Source: Phocaeicola sp. (GTDB taxonomy: Bacteria; Bacteroidota; Bacteroidia; Bacteroidales; Bacteroidaceae). Taken from it: a DNA stretch of 27,093 nt. The stretch lies in contig JAHHQV010000039.1 in assembly GCA_020026175.1 (NCBI GenBank), positions 1-27,093 on the forward strand. The letters run 5' to 3'. The translations under genes and the position numbers were made by a program. Below, piece by piece: positions 16,287 to 24,351 of this stretch. Below the pieces are notes generated by a model. It was not told the DNA's origin, did no database searches, and saw only the letters and a list, made by a program, of their open reading frames with translations. How positions within the stretch are numbered: position 1 is the first letter of the stretch; each line of letters begins with the position of its first letter.

Positions 16287-17084
16287 TTACACCTTTCCTT
16301 CCAGCCATGCATCAATCATTTTTCTTGCGATGCTTAGTTTCTTGGGAATTTCGGGCATATTGTCTTTCGTATAGAATTCTCCGGTGCTTAGTTCCTCGTT
16401 CTGAAGTTTGATGCTTCCGCTCTCATAATCAGCTATGAAACCTATCATTATGCCGCTGGGATATGGCCATGGCTGACTGCCGAAGTATCTAAGGTCCTTG
16501 ATTTTTAGACCGGTTTCTTCCATCACCTCTCTTTCTACACATTCTTCAAGTGTTTCTCCTGCTTCAAGAAATCCGGCAACAAGTCCTTTAAAAGTGCCTC
16601 TGAAGTTTTTGGCATGTACCAGCAGTACTTTGTCTTCCTTCTTTATTAGTACTATTACGGCTGGAGATATACGTGGATAGAACTCCTGACGACATTCGGG
16701 GCAGCGTTTGGCTATAGGCGAGACCTGTACGGTGGGTACACCACACATTGGGCAATAGCGGCTGTTCTTGTCCCAGTTTAATATTTGAGAAGCTTTGCCT
16801 GCTCTGTAATATTCTGCAAACGGAAGTACATCGTATGATGCCCTTAAATCCTTCATCATTCTTGGGCTGTCATCATTGCCCGATACTGGAATATGAATGG
16901 CATATGTCTTTGCTGCATGTCCGTATATTTCGCCTATAGTGTGTATATTGCTTCCTGTAGGCACATCTGTAGGAGGATTTATGCTGTAGGGAATGTGGTA
17001 GTTTCCGTTTACGTCTTTTTCTATCAGCAATTGGCCGGAATTGAATACAAACCAGCCGCATATTTTGTCTTTGTTTTCTGTCAT
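16287..17084 (-). CDS. nudC: NADH pyrophosphatase / NAD-RNA decapping Nudix hydrolase
   Basis: This 265-residue protein belongs to the NudC family, which cleaves NAD(H) to NMN(H) and AMP and, in E. coli, removes NAD caps from RNA. A four-cysteine zinc ribbon is formed by Cys111, Cys114, Cys128 and Cys131 (CPMC, CPEC). The Nudix box spans 171-193 and fits G-x5-E-x7-REUxEExGU: Gly171, Glu177, Arg185, Glu186, Glu189, Glu190 and Gly192. The NudC-specific SQPWPYP motif at 203-209 separates it from other Nudix enzymes (usually SQPWPFP). The N-terminal domain is divergent, as in relatives. It lies upstream of guaA and is divergent from the POT transporter, with 125 nt between the starts. Specificity toward NADH against NAD-capped RNA cannot be decided from sequence. 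Confidence 0.92.
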   Translation of the reverse strand: MTENKDKICGWFVFNSGQLLIEKDVNGNYHIPYSINPPTDVPTGSNIHTIGEIYGHAAKTYAIHIPVSGNDDSPRMMKDLRASYDVLPFAEYYRAGKASQILNWDKNSRYCPMCGVPTVQVSPIAKRCPECRQEFYPRISPAVIVLIKKEDKVLLVHAKNFRGTFKGLVAGFLEAGETLEECVEREVMEETGLKIKDLRYFGSQPWPYPSGIMIGFIADYESGSIKLQNEELSTGEFYTKDNMPEIPKKLSIARKMIDAWLEGKV

Positions 17085-17123
17085 TTCTCTTTCGATATGA
17101 GTGATTATGTGCTATTATTATTA

Positions 17124-17131
17124 CAAAGTTA
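17124..17131 (-). promoter_or_regulatory. Candidate -7 box for nudC
   Basis: The minus strand reads TAACTTTG, 39 nt before the nudC ATG. It is the same octamer as upstream of guaA. A clear -33 element is not seen. Confidence 0.35.
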
Positions 17132-17147
17132 TAAAATTTCAGCTATT

Positions 17148-17177
17148 TTTGTAACCGTTTTTTATATTAATAGATTG
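17148..17177 (+). promoter_or_regulatory. Possible promoter for the peptide transporter
   Basis: TTTG at 17148-17151 and TAGATTG at 17171-17177, 19 bp apart, approximate the -33/-7 pair with one T missing from the -7 box. It lies 32 nt before the ATG at 17210 and may overlap the divergent nudC promoter. Confidence 0.35.
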
Positions 17178-17209
17178 TTAATCATTTAAATTAAAGTTTA
17201 GAAAGAAAA

Positions 17210-18772
17210 ATGAACACTACAAAAGGGCATCCTAGGGGACTTTATCTGTTGTTTGCAACAGAGATGTGGGAAAGGTTTAGTTATTATGGAATGAGGGCAT
17301 TGTTTATGCTTTATATGGTGCAGGCATTGTTGTTCGACAAGGAGATGGCGTCAGAGGTATATGGCAGTTATACCGGATTGGTATATCTTACTCCGCTTAT
17401 AGGGGGATACATCACCGACAGATATTTGGGCAATAGGCGTTCTATTGTGTTGGGGGCCGTTGTAATGGCTATAGGTCAGTTTCTGCTTTATCTCAGTGCG
17501 TGCAATTTTCATGAAGTGGAACTGGCAAAATGGCTTATGTTCTGCGGGTTAGGGCTGCTCATTATGGGCAACGGCTTTTTCAAGCCAAGTATTTCCACTA
17601 TGGTGGGCAGGCTATATTCGGCAGATGACAACAGGAAGGACTCGGCTTTCACCATATTCTATATGGGCGTTAATATGGGTTCTATGATAGCTCCGTTGGT
17701 ATGTGGACTGATAGGAAATACCGGTCATCCCGAAGATTTCAAATGGGGCTTTCTGGCATCTTGTATCGGTATGATACTGGCTGCTGTTATTTTCAAGACT
17801 CTCAAGAACAAATATCTGGTAGATCCCGACGGGAATCCTGTTGGTATGCCTCCGGTTAAAGATATGCCGTCTGAAAACAAAGAGGCGGATTCTGGGTTGA
17901 AGTGCAACACCTCTGTGTTTTCAAAAAGGACGGTGACCATGATTTTAGGTACCGTGATACTTACACTTCTATTTTCTGTCAATTGGAATTCGGATGAAAA
18001 TATATTCTATGGTGCCGACTGGATAGGTTCGCTTATTTATGCCACTGTCATAGTGATGCCTATAGTCATAATAACAGACCATAGTCTGGACAGGATGGAG
18101 AAGATGAGGATAGGTGTAATTTACATCATAGCTTTCTTTGTGATTTTCTTTTGGGCTGCATACGAGCAGGCAGGAGCATCGCTCACTTTCTTTGCCGACG
18201 AGCAGACCGACCGCAATATAGGAGGGTGGGAGATGCCTGCTGCATATTTCCAGTCTTTCAATCCTATAATGATTGTTACTCTTGCTCCTGTTTTTGCTGC
18301 TGTATGGTCTTTCTTGGGCCGCAAAGGCATAGAGCCATGTTCGCCTATGAAGCAGTCTATAGGTCTGTTTATGCTTGCTATGGGATATTTGTTTATAGCA
18401 TTCGGAGTCAAGGGGGTTGAACCGGGAATGAAGGTGAGTATGGTTTGGCTCACGGGTTTATATCTTATACATACCATAGGCGAGCTGTGTCTTGCTCCTA
18501 TAGGTCTGTCTTTGGTATACAAACTTTCTCCTGCCCGATTCTCTACACTTTTAATGGGAGTATGGTATCTCAGCACTTCGGCTGCCAACAAGTTTGCCGG
18601 TATGTTGAGCGGATATTATCCTGAATGTGGACAGGTGAGAAGTTTTTGGGGCTATCATGTAGAAAATCTTTACGATTTCTTCATGTTGTTTGTATTTATG
18701 AGCGGTTCGGCTGCAATAGTGCTTTTCTTATTGTCGGGCAAGTTGCAGAAATTGATAGAAAGCGAGAAATAA
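17210..18772 (+). CDS. POT-family proton-dependent oligopeptide transporter
   Basis: This 520-residue inner-membrane protein is a major-facilitator transporter that takes up di- and tripeptides with protons. The first membrane helix carries the POT signature E-x-x-E-R-F-x-Y-Y (Glu18, Glu21, Arg22, Phe23), which links proton and peptide binding. GNGFFKPSISTMVGRLY is the second family signature. There are about 12-14 hydrophobic segments, with a charged loop in the middle (about 205-235), as in bacterial DtpT-like proteins. It is probably monocistronic: its start is divergent from nudC and its end faces tex, with a T-run terminator in between. The exact peptide preference cannot be told, and other POT substrates are possible. 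Confidence 0.9.
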   Translation: MNTTKGHPRGLYLLFATEMWERFSYYGMRALFMLYMVQALLFDKEMASEVYGSYTGLVYLTPLIGGYITDRYLGNRRSIVLGAVVMAIGQFLLYLSACNFHEVELAKWLMFCGLGLLIMGNGFFKPSISTMVGRLYSADDNRKDSAFTIFYMGVNMGSMIAPLVCGLIGNTGHPEDFKWGFLASCIGMILAAVIFKTLKNKYLVDPDGNPVGMPPVKDMPSENKEADSGLKCNTSVFSKRTVTMILGTVILTLLFSVNWNSDENIFYGADWIGSLIYATVIVMPIVIITDHSLDRMEKMRIGVIYIIAFFVIFFWAAYEQAGASLTFFADEQTDRNIGGWEMPAAYFQSFNPIMIVTLAPVFAAVWSFLGRKGIEPCSPMKQSIGLFMLAMGYLFIAFGVKGVEPGMKVSMVWLTGLYLIHTIGELCLAPIGLSLVYKLSPARFSTLLMGVWYLSTSAANKFAGMLSGYYPECGQVRSFWGYHVENLYDFFMLFVFMSGSAAIVLFLLSGKLQKLIESEK

Positions 18773-18787
18773 GTTTGGTTTAAGTGT

Positions 18788-18827
18788 AAAAAAAACGACT
18801 GGTTGTTTTGTCAAGAACGACCAGTCG
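18788..18827 (-). terminator. Terminator for tex (minus strand)
   Basis: A 12-bp stem (18796-18807 with 18816-18827, one G-U) has an 8-nt loop. On the minus strand the hairpin is followed by eight Us (A-run at 18788-18795). It lies 85 nt after the tex stop codon. Confidence 0.75.
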
Positions 18828-18837
18828 CTTTGCATTA

Positions 18838-18880
18838 AACGCCTAGGCGTTTTCAATAGAACGACTGGGCGTTTTTTTTT
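18838..18880 (+). terminator. Terminator for the POT transporter (plus strand)
   Basis: Arms 18838-18851 and 18860-18873 pair over 14 positions with one mismatch and one G-U, then a run of nine Ts (18872-18880). The left arm lies inside a 16-nt palindrome (18837-18852), so an alternative small hairpin is possible. Confidence 0.75.
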
Positions 18881-18911
18881 GCTGTATTTTTGAAGTATAT
18901 AAGAACCAAAA

Positions 18912-21050
18912 TCAGTTGTCAAGCCCCTTCATGGTGAGTTGCACTCGTTTCCTTTCTCGGTCAATTCCCATTACTTTAACCCTTACGTGCTGATGTATGC
19001 TCACTACTGTAGTAGGGTCGCTTACAAACTTGTCTGCCAGTTGCGAAATATGTACCAGTCCGTTTTCCTTGATACCTATATCTACAAAGCATCCGAAATT
19101 AGTTATATTGGTTACAATGCCCGGAAGTTCCATACCTTCCTGAAGGTCGTCAAGAGTCTTTACATTCTTGTCGAACTCGAATACCTGAATCTGCTGGCGT
19201 GGGTCACGTCCAGGTTTGTCAAGTTCTTTCAGTATATCGTTCAGTGTAGGAAGTCCTACAGACTCTGTCACATATTTTTCTATTTTAATTTTCTCTCTAA
19301 TTTCCTTGTTCTTGATAAGGTCGGTTACAGAGCAGCTTAAGTCTTTTGCCATTTTTTCTACTATGGCATAGCTTTCCGGATGCACTGCAGAATTGTCAAG
19401 CGGATTCTTTGCATCAGGTATCCTCAAGAATCCGGCACATTGTTCGAAAGCCTTGGCCCCCATACGAGGCACTTTCAGAAGTTCTTTTCTTGACGAGAAA
19501 GGACCGTTTTCGGTACGGTAGTTTACGATGTTCTGTGCCAGGGTAGGACCGAGACCTGAAATATAGGTAAGCAGATGCTTGCTGGCAGTGTTAAGATTCA
19601 CACCCACAAGGTTTACACAACTTTCTACTGTCCTGTCTAGCGACTCTTTCAGTTTGCTTTGGTCTACATCGTGCTGATATTGTCCTACTCCAATTGATTT
19701 TGCATCTATCTTCACCAGCTCTGCCAGCGGGTCCATCAATCTTCTTCCTATAGATACCGCACCTCTCACTGTAACGTCATAATCGGGAAACTCTTCGCGT
19801 GCAGTCTTTGATGCCGAATATATAGAAGCTCCGTCCTCGCTCACTACAAACACCTGTATCTCACGGTCGTATCTTTGTGATGTTACAAACTGCTCTGTTT
19901 CGCGGCTTGCCGTACCGTTGCCTATGGCTATAGCCTCTATCTTATATTGTTCTACAAGTTTTACAATTTTTCGTGCCGACAAGGCTGTTTCCGATTTTGG
20001 CGGGTGAGGGTAGATGGCTTCATTGTGCAGCAGCGTACCCTGTGCATCAAGACAAACCACCTTACATCCTGTTCTGTAGCCAGGGTCAATACCCATCACT
20101 CTTTTCTGACCTAAAGGGGCTGCAAGCAAAAGCTGTCGCAGATTTTCGGCAAACACCCTGATGGCTTCTTCGTCTGCCTTCTCTTTGCTGATGGTGGAGA
20201 ATTCTGTTTCTATGGCTGGCTTGAGCAATCTTTTGTATGCATCTTTTACTGCCTCCGATATTTGTGCCGAACACTCTCCGCTACCTCTTACGAATTGTCT
20301 TTCAAGTCTTTCTGTACATACTTCGTCTTCTTCGGGCGAGATTGATACTTTCAATATACCCTCGGCTTCACCTCTTCTTATGGCAAGCAGCCTGTGTGAA
20401 GTGCATTTCTTCAGAGGCTCGCTAAAATCAAAATAGTCGCGGTATTTGGCAGCGGCATCTTCATTTTCTTTGCCTTTTACTACTTTGGCTGTTATTTCGG
20501 CCTGATGTGTAAAGATATTTCTTATCTGGTTTCTTGCCCTCTCGTCTTCGTTTACTTGCTCGGCTATAATGTCTCTTGCTCCTTTCAGCGCATCTTCTTC
20601 ATCCTTGACTTCGCCTTTTACAAACTGTCTTGCTTTTGCCATGAGGTTACTTTCTCTCTGCATCATCAGTATGATGGCAAGTGGCTCAAGTCCTTTCTGT
20701 CGGGCAACTTCTGCTCTCGTTTTTCTCTTGGGTTTGAATGGCAGATAGATGTCTTCCAGCTCAGTAGCATCCCAACAGCTGTCTATTCTCTGTTTCAGTT
20801 CGTCTGTTAGCTTTTCTTGTCCTTCTATAGTAGAAAGAATGGTTTCCTTACGCTTGGTAAGTTCGCAAAGCTTTTCGTATCTGTTGTTTATTTCGCTTAT
20901 CTGTACTTCGTCCATTCCGCCTGTAGCTTCCTTTCTGTATCGGCTTATAAACGGTATGGTAGCTCCACCTTGTAGCAGCTTCAGAGTGTTTTCCACTTTG
21001 CTCTCTTGAAGCCTCATGGCAGTAGCAATCATATTGCTGAATTGTTCCAT
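18912..21050 (-). CDS. tex: Tex family RNA-binding transcription accessory protein
   Basis: This 712-residue cytoplasmic protein is a Tex homologue, the bacterial relative of eukaryotic Spt6, which binds nucleic acid and affects transcription. Domains in order are the N-terminal helical Tex region with PFISRYRKEATGGMDEVQIS (about 34-53), a YqgF/RNase H-like domain opening RVMGIDPGYRTGCKVV (about 315-440), a helix-hairpin-helix pair (ISGLGPTLAQNIVNYRTENG and VPRMGAKAFEQCAGFLRI), and a C-terminal S1 domain (about 640-709: GIVTNITNFGCFVDIGIKEN). It is shorter than E. coli Tex (773) mainly because it ends right after S1. It lies 69 nt after the CobW-like gene on the same strand. No -7 box is seen in that gap, so it is probably the last gene of the acyl-CoA synthetase operon. 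Confidence 0.94.
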   Translation of the reverse strand: MEQFSNMIATAMRLQESKVENTLKLLQGGATIPFISRYRKEATGGMDEVQISEINNRYEKLCELTKRKETILSTIEGQEKLTDELKQRIDSCWDATELEDIYLPFKPKRKTRAEVARQKGLEPLAIILMMQRESNLMAKARQFVKGEVKDEEDALKGARDIIAEQVNEDERARNQIRNIFTHQAEITAKVVKGKENEDAAAKYRDYFDFSEPLKKCTSHRLLAIRRGEAEGILKVSISPEEDEVCTERLERQFVRGSGECSAQISEAVKDAYKRLLKPAIETEFSTISKEKADEEAIRVFAENLRQLLLAAPLGQKRVMGIDPGYRTGCKVVCLDAQGTLLHNEAIYPHPPKSETALSARKIVKLVEQYKIEAIAIGNGTASRETEQFVTSQRYDREIQVFVVSEDGASIYSASKTAREEFPDYDVTVRGAVSIGRRLMDPLAELVKIDAKSIGVGQYQHDVDQSKLKESLDRTVESCVNLVGVNLNTASKHLLTYISGLGPTLAQNIVNYRTENGPFSSRKELLKVPRMGAKAFEQCAGFLRIPDAKNPLDNSAVHPESYAIVEKMAKDLSCSVTDLIKNKEIREKIKIEKYVTESVGLPTLNDILKELDKPGRDPRQQIQVFEFDKNVKTLDDLQEGMELPGIVTNITNFGCFVDIGIKENGLVHISQLADKFVSDPTTVVSIHQHVRVKVMGIDRERKRVQLTMKGLDN

Positions 21051-21119
21051 GATGTTACATTGTATTGTGTAAAATAAAAATTTGTTTCTTGAAGTGTTGT
21101 CAGTATGTGGCGTGGATTT

Positions 21120-22355
21120 TTATTTTACTAGACAAGAGTCCAGCTCCTTTATGAGTCGCTCTTTATCCATGGCTTTTCCTATAAAGACAATTTTCTGCAT
21201 CCTGTCGCCATACTTTTCGTCCCAGTCTCGCATTAGTCCAGGTTCTCTTTCCATGATAGCTTTGATTTCTGTTTCAGGAAAAGAAGCATACCATAGTCCG
21301 GCTTCCGAAATCTGCTTTTGCTTTCCGGCTTGTTCAAAAAGATAAGACATATTTGGTTCGTCGCTGAAGTAACACACACCTTTTGCTCTTATTACATTCT
21401 TTGGCCATCGTGAGGTTATAAAGTAGTCGAATCTGTTCATGTCGAAAGCTGCACGTCTGAAATACAACAATGTGCTTATGCCATATTCTTCTGTTTCGCT
21501 TCCATGATGGTAATGATGTCCGCAGCAACAGGTGCCTTCGTCATGATGGTGATGCTTGTGACAATCACATTCTTCGCCGTCGTTATGATGGTATTGCTTG
21601 TCGGTATCTTCTTCTGTTACATGTTTACCCAGTTCTTGCACCCATCCGGCAGATGCAGCAACATTGTCGTATCTGAATTTTCCTGTAGAGAGAATTCTGT
21701 TCAAGTCAATGTCTGCATAGTCACATTCTATAATTTCGGCAGCAGGTTGCAGCTTATGTATAATGCCATGAATGGTGTCAAGTTCTTCTCTGCTTGTTTC
21801 CGACACTTTGTTTAGTAAAACTATATTACAAAATTCTATCTGATGTATAAGCAGGTTCTCTATGTCATCTTCCGAAAGATTCTTTTGGGTAAGGCTTTCT
21901 GCACAGCAGAATTCGTCTCTCATCCTCAGTGCGTCTACAACGGTTATTACGGCATCGAGTCTGGAAACTCCATATTTAGTATAGGCCTGTCCCAATTGTG
22001 GGATAGTACAGATAGTATTGGCTATAGATTTCGGTTCGCATATTCCGCTTGCCTCAATAAGAATGTAGTCGAATTTCTCGGTTTTCAGAATTTCGTATAT
22101 CTGCTCTATCAGGTCTGTGCGCAGAGTGCAGCATATACATCCGTTTTCGAGTGCCACCAGACTTTCATCCTTGGCATCTACCACTCCCTGACGCTGAATA
22201 AGTTCGGCGTCAATGTTCACTTCTCCTATGTCATTTACAATGACTGCAAATTTTATACCTCTTTTGTTTGATAATATTTTGTTTACGAGGGTAGTTTTAC
22301 CGCTGCCCAAGTATCCTGTAAGCAATAATACAGGAATGTCTTTTATTTTATTCAT
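21120..22355 (-). CDS. COG0523/CobW-type GTPase with His/Cys-rich insert (putative metal chaperone)
   Basis: This 411-residue G3E-family GTPase is of the COG0523 type, whose members deliver metals, often zinc, to client proteins. The P-loop GYLGSGKT is at 14-21, and the metal-binding NGCICC at 71-76 is the family's C-x-C-C motif (Cys73, Cys75, Cys76). The C-terminal CobW domain follows from about residue 290 (YGISTLLYFRRAAFD). Between the two domains is a strongly metal-binding linker, residues 256-284, with 11 His and 5 Cys, including CDCHKHHHH and TCCCGHHYHH. The base-specificity motif reads LNKVS, not the canonical NKxD. Its start overlaps the synthetase stop by 8 nt (ATGAATAA), so the two are translationally coupled. 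The sequence does not show which metal or client is involved. Confidence 0.88.
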   Translation of the reverse strand: MNKIKDIPVLLLTGYLGSGKTTLVNKILSNKRGIKFAVIVNDIGEVNIDAELIQRQGVVDAKDESLVALENGCICCTLRTDLIEQIYEILKTEKFDYILIEASGICEPKSIANTICTIPQLGQAYTKYGVSRLDAVITVVDALRMRDEFCCAESLTQKNLSEDDIENLLIHQIEFCNIVLLNKVSETSREELDTIHGIIHKLQPAAEIIECDYADIDLNRILSTGKFRYDNVAASAGWVQELGKHVTEEDTDKQYHHNDGEECDCHKHHHHDEGTCCCGHHYHHGSETEEYGISTLLYFRRAAFDMNRFDYFITSRWPKNVIRAKGVCYFSDEPNMSYLFEQAGKQKQISEAGLWYASFPETEIKAIMEREPGLMRDWDEKYGDRMQKIVFIGKAMDKERLIKELDSCLVK

Positions 22356-24012
22356 TTATATTTTGATATAAGAATCTTTTTATACTTTTCTTTGCTGTCT
22401 TTTCAAATTCTTCGGGAAAGAGTTTTACTCTCGATATTTGAGAAAATGCAGGAAGCTGTTTGTTAAGTTCTGTCCTGTTCAGCTCTATCGCATCCTCCAG
22501 CTGTTTCTGAGACAGGCCATGCACAAAAGCGTCTTCTTTGTCGGGATATACCAGTGCTATGAGCTTTTCTTTGTTTAGTATAATCAGCGACTCGTTTACG
22601 TAAGGCATGTTGTTAAGTCTGGCTTCTATCTCTTCTGGATAAATGTTTTGTCCGGTAGATGTAAGCAGCATGTTCTTGCATCTACCTTTAATAAAGATAT
22701 TCCCTTCTTTATCCTTTATAGCCATATCTCCAGTGTGAAGCCATCCGTTGCTGTCTATAGCCTGGTCGGTAGCCTGCTTGTTTTTATAGTAGCCCAACAT
22801 TACGTTTGTGCCTCTGCATATAAGTTCACCTGGTATTGTTTCAGGATTGTCCGAAAGTATTTTGGTCTCCATATTTGCCACAGTCTTTCCACACGACTGA
22901 TATTCTATTTCGTCCCATCTGCTATGGCATATCAGTGGCGCACATTCGGTCATTCCATAAGCTATTGTGTAAGGAAAATTTATCTTTCTAAGGAATGATT
23001 CTATTTCAGGGTTAAACGGTGCTCCTCCTATTACTATTTCAATGAAGTTGCCTCCGAATACCTCCATAGCCTTTTCTCTGATAATATCTTTAATCTTGTC
23101 GCTTATGATAGGAAGGTTCAATATCAGTTTGCCCAGCTTGTTGTCTACTTTTGGCAGTATGTTCTTCTTTATGATTTTTTCTACTATCAAAGGTACACAG
23201 GCTATTACTTTCGGGCGGATTTCGGCAAACGATTCTGCTATTATTTTAGGACTAGGCATACGTGTGAGGAACCATAGATGTGCTCCTGCTGTTATGCCAT
23301 AGATGAAGTCGAATACGAGTCCGAATATATGTCCAAGTGGAAGCATTGATACAATGCTGTCGCCGGCTTTCAGGCCTACCTTGTTGTGTATATGGGTAAT
23401 ATTCGATGTTATTGCTCTATACGGCAGCATCACCCCCTTAGAGTATCCTGTAGTACCTGATGTGTAATTTATAATAGCCGGATCTTCAGGATTTTCTTTT
23501 TTGTATCCAACATTTTCTGCTCTGAACCTACATGGATGTTTTTTCCCGAATTCTTCGTTCAGATGTTCTGTGGCATAAGTCAGTTTCTCTGACCTGCTCA
23601 CTACGACCTCCAGATTCTTTAATTCAATAATCCCTTCCAGCAAAGGCATGAATTCTTCATTCAGGTTTTCCCATATCTGGTCTCCTGCAAAAAGCATACG
23701 GGCCTCAGAATGGTTTACTATATTATGAATATTGTCAGGCTTGAATTCATGCAAAATAGGTACTGCTACACATCCGTATGTAATGGTAGCAAGAAAACAT
23801 GCAGTCCAGTTTGCACTGTTTCTTCCGCATATTGCAATTTTGTCTTTAGGGTTTATACCTGCGTGTTGAAAAACGATATGAATTTTTTCTATTTTTCTTG
23901 CAACATCTTTATATTGAAAAGTGACACCTTTGTAGTCTGTAAGAGCATCTTTATCCCAATTTTTCTGGATGCTGCTTTCTATTAATTGTATGAGGCTTTT
24001 GTCTGATTCCAT
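22348..24012 (-). CDS. AMP-binding acyl-CoA synthetase (FadD-like)
   Basis: This 554-residue ANL-superfamily enzyme activates a carboxylic acid, probably a long-chain fatty acid, through an acyl-adenylate to the CoA thioester. The ATP-binding loop YTSGTTGYSKG is at 183-193. GAPFNPEIESFL and YGMTECAPL (A4/A5 region) follow, then GWLHTGDMAIKDKEGNIFIK and GRCKNMLLTSTGQNIYPEEI (A7-A8). A C-terminal KKSIKRF holds the probable catalytic lysine. The usual GR-x-KD reads GR-x-KN here. I choose the ATG at 24012. The frame opens at a TTG at 24051, but that codon lies inside a TATTTTTG -7 box, so it is probably in the promoter. The 3' end overlaps the COG0523 gene by 8 nt. Confidence 0.88.
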   Translation of the reverse strand: MESDKSLIQLIESSIQKNWDKDALTDYKGVTFQYKDVARKIEKIHIVFQHAGINPKDKIAICGRNSANWTACFLATITYGCVAVPILHEFKPDNIHNIVNHSEARMLFAGDQIWENLNEEFMPLLEGIIELKNLEVVVSRSEKLTYATEHLNEEFGKKHPCRFRAENVGYKKENPEDPAIINYTSGTTGYSKGVMLPYRAITSNITHIHNKVGLKAGDSIVSMLPLGHIFGLVFDFIYGITAGAHLWFLTRMPSPKIIAESFAEIRPKVIACVPLIVEKIIKKNILPKVDNKLGKLILNLPIISDKIKDIIREKAMEVFGGNFIEIVIGGAPFNPEIESFLRKINFPYTIAYGMTECAPLICHSRWDEIEYQSCGKTVANMETKILSDNPETIPGELICRGTNVMLGYYKNKQATDQAIDSNGWLHTGDMAIKDKEGNIFIKGRCKNMLLTSTGQNIYPEEIEARLNNMPYVNESLIILNKEKLIALVYPDKEDAFVHGLSQKQLEDAIELNRTELNKQLPAFSQISRVKLFPEEFEKTAKKSIKRFLYQNINE

Positions 24013-24048
24013 GTTGTAATTATTGCACACTATTCGTGATTTTGTGCG

Positions 24049-24056
24049 CAAAAATA
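24049..24056 (-). promoter_or_regulatory. Candidate -7 box for the acyl-CoA synthetase operon
   Basis: The minus strand reads TATTTTTG, matching TAnnTTTG, 36 nt before the chosen ATG at 24012. No good -33 box is found at the right spacing. It argues against the TTG start at 24051. Confidence 0.4.
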
Positions 24057-24351
24057 ATAAAACTTATCAAATTTATATGGATTTATTTACCTTATTTTGC
24101 TTATAAAATACAATCAATCATATTAATAAAATGGATGTAAGCCGTTTCTTATATCCTGTAAATCCACAAAAAAGACTACCTGCATAATAAATAACCGAGT
24201 CCGAGGGTATTGTTTGTTTACCTTTTGATGTTGACTTTTATCTATTGGTCCGGTTGCTTCATAGAATGCATGGGCAGTTGTGGATATTCTTGTCTATGAT
24301 GCCCACAACTGCCCATGAGGGATTTATATGAGAAATCTATGTTGTCATAAG
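24057..24351. other. Intergenic region between the OMP gene and the acyl-CoA synthetase
   Basis: About 300 AT-rich bases without a gene. The only structured element is the 15-bp inverted repeat at 24269-24317. No -33/-7 pair or RNA gene is recognised in the remainder. Confidence 0.6.
24269..24317. repeat. 15-bp perfect inverted repeat downstream of the OMP gene
   Basis: CATGGGCAGTTGTGG (24269-24283) and its exact complement CCACAACTGCCCATG (24303-24317) flank a 19-nt loop. It begins 34 nt after the OMP stop codon on that gene's transcript. No T-run follows on either strand, so it is not a classic Rho-independent terminator. A 3'-end stabilising or factor-assisted terminating hairpin is possible. 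Confidence 0.7.

Noticed and set aside
21470..21815. Plus-strand open frames opposite the His-rich part of the COG0523 gene
   Set aside because: The Met/Val/Ile-rich translation is the complement of the His/Cys codons and not a real membrane protein.
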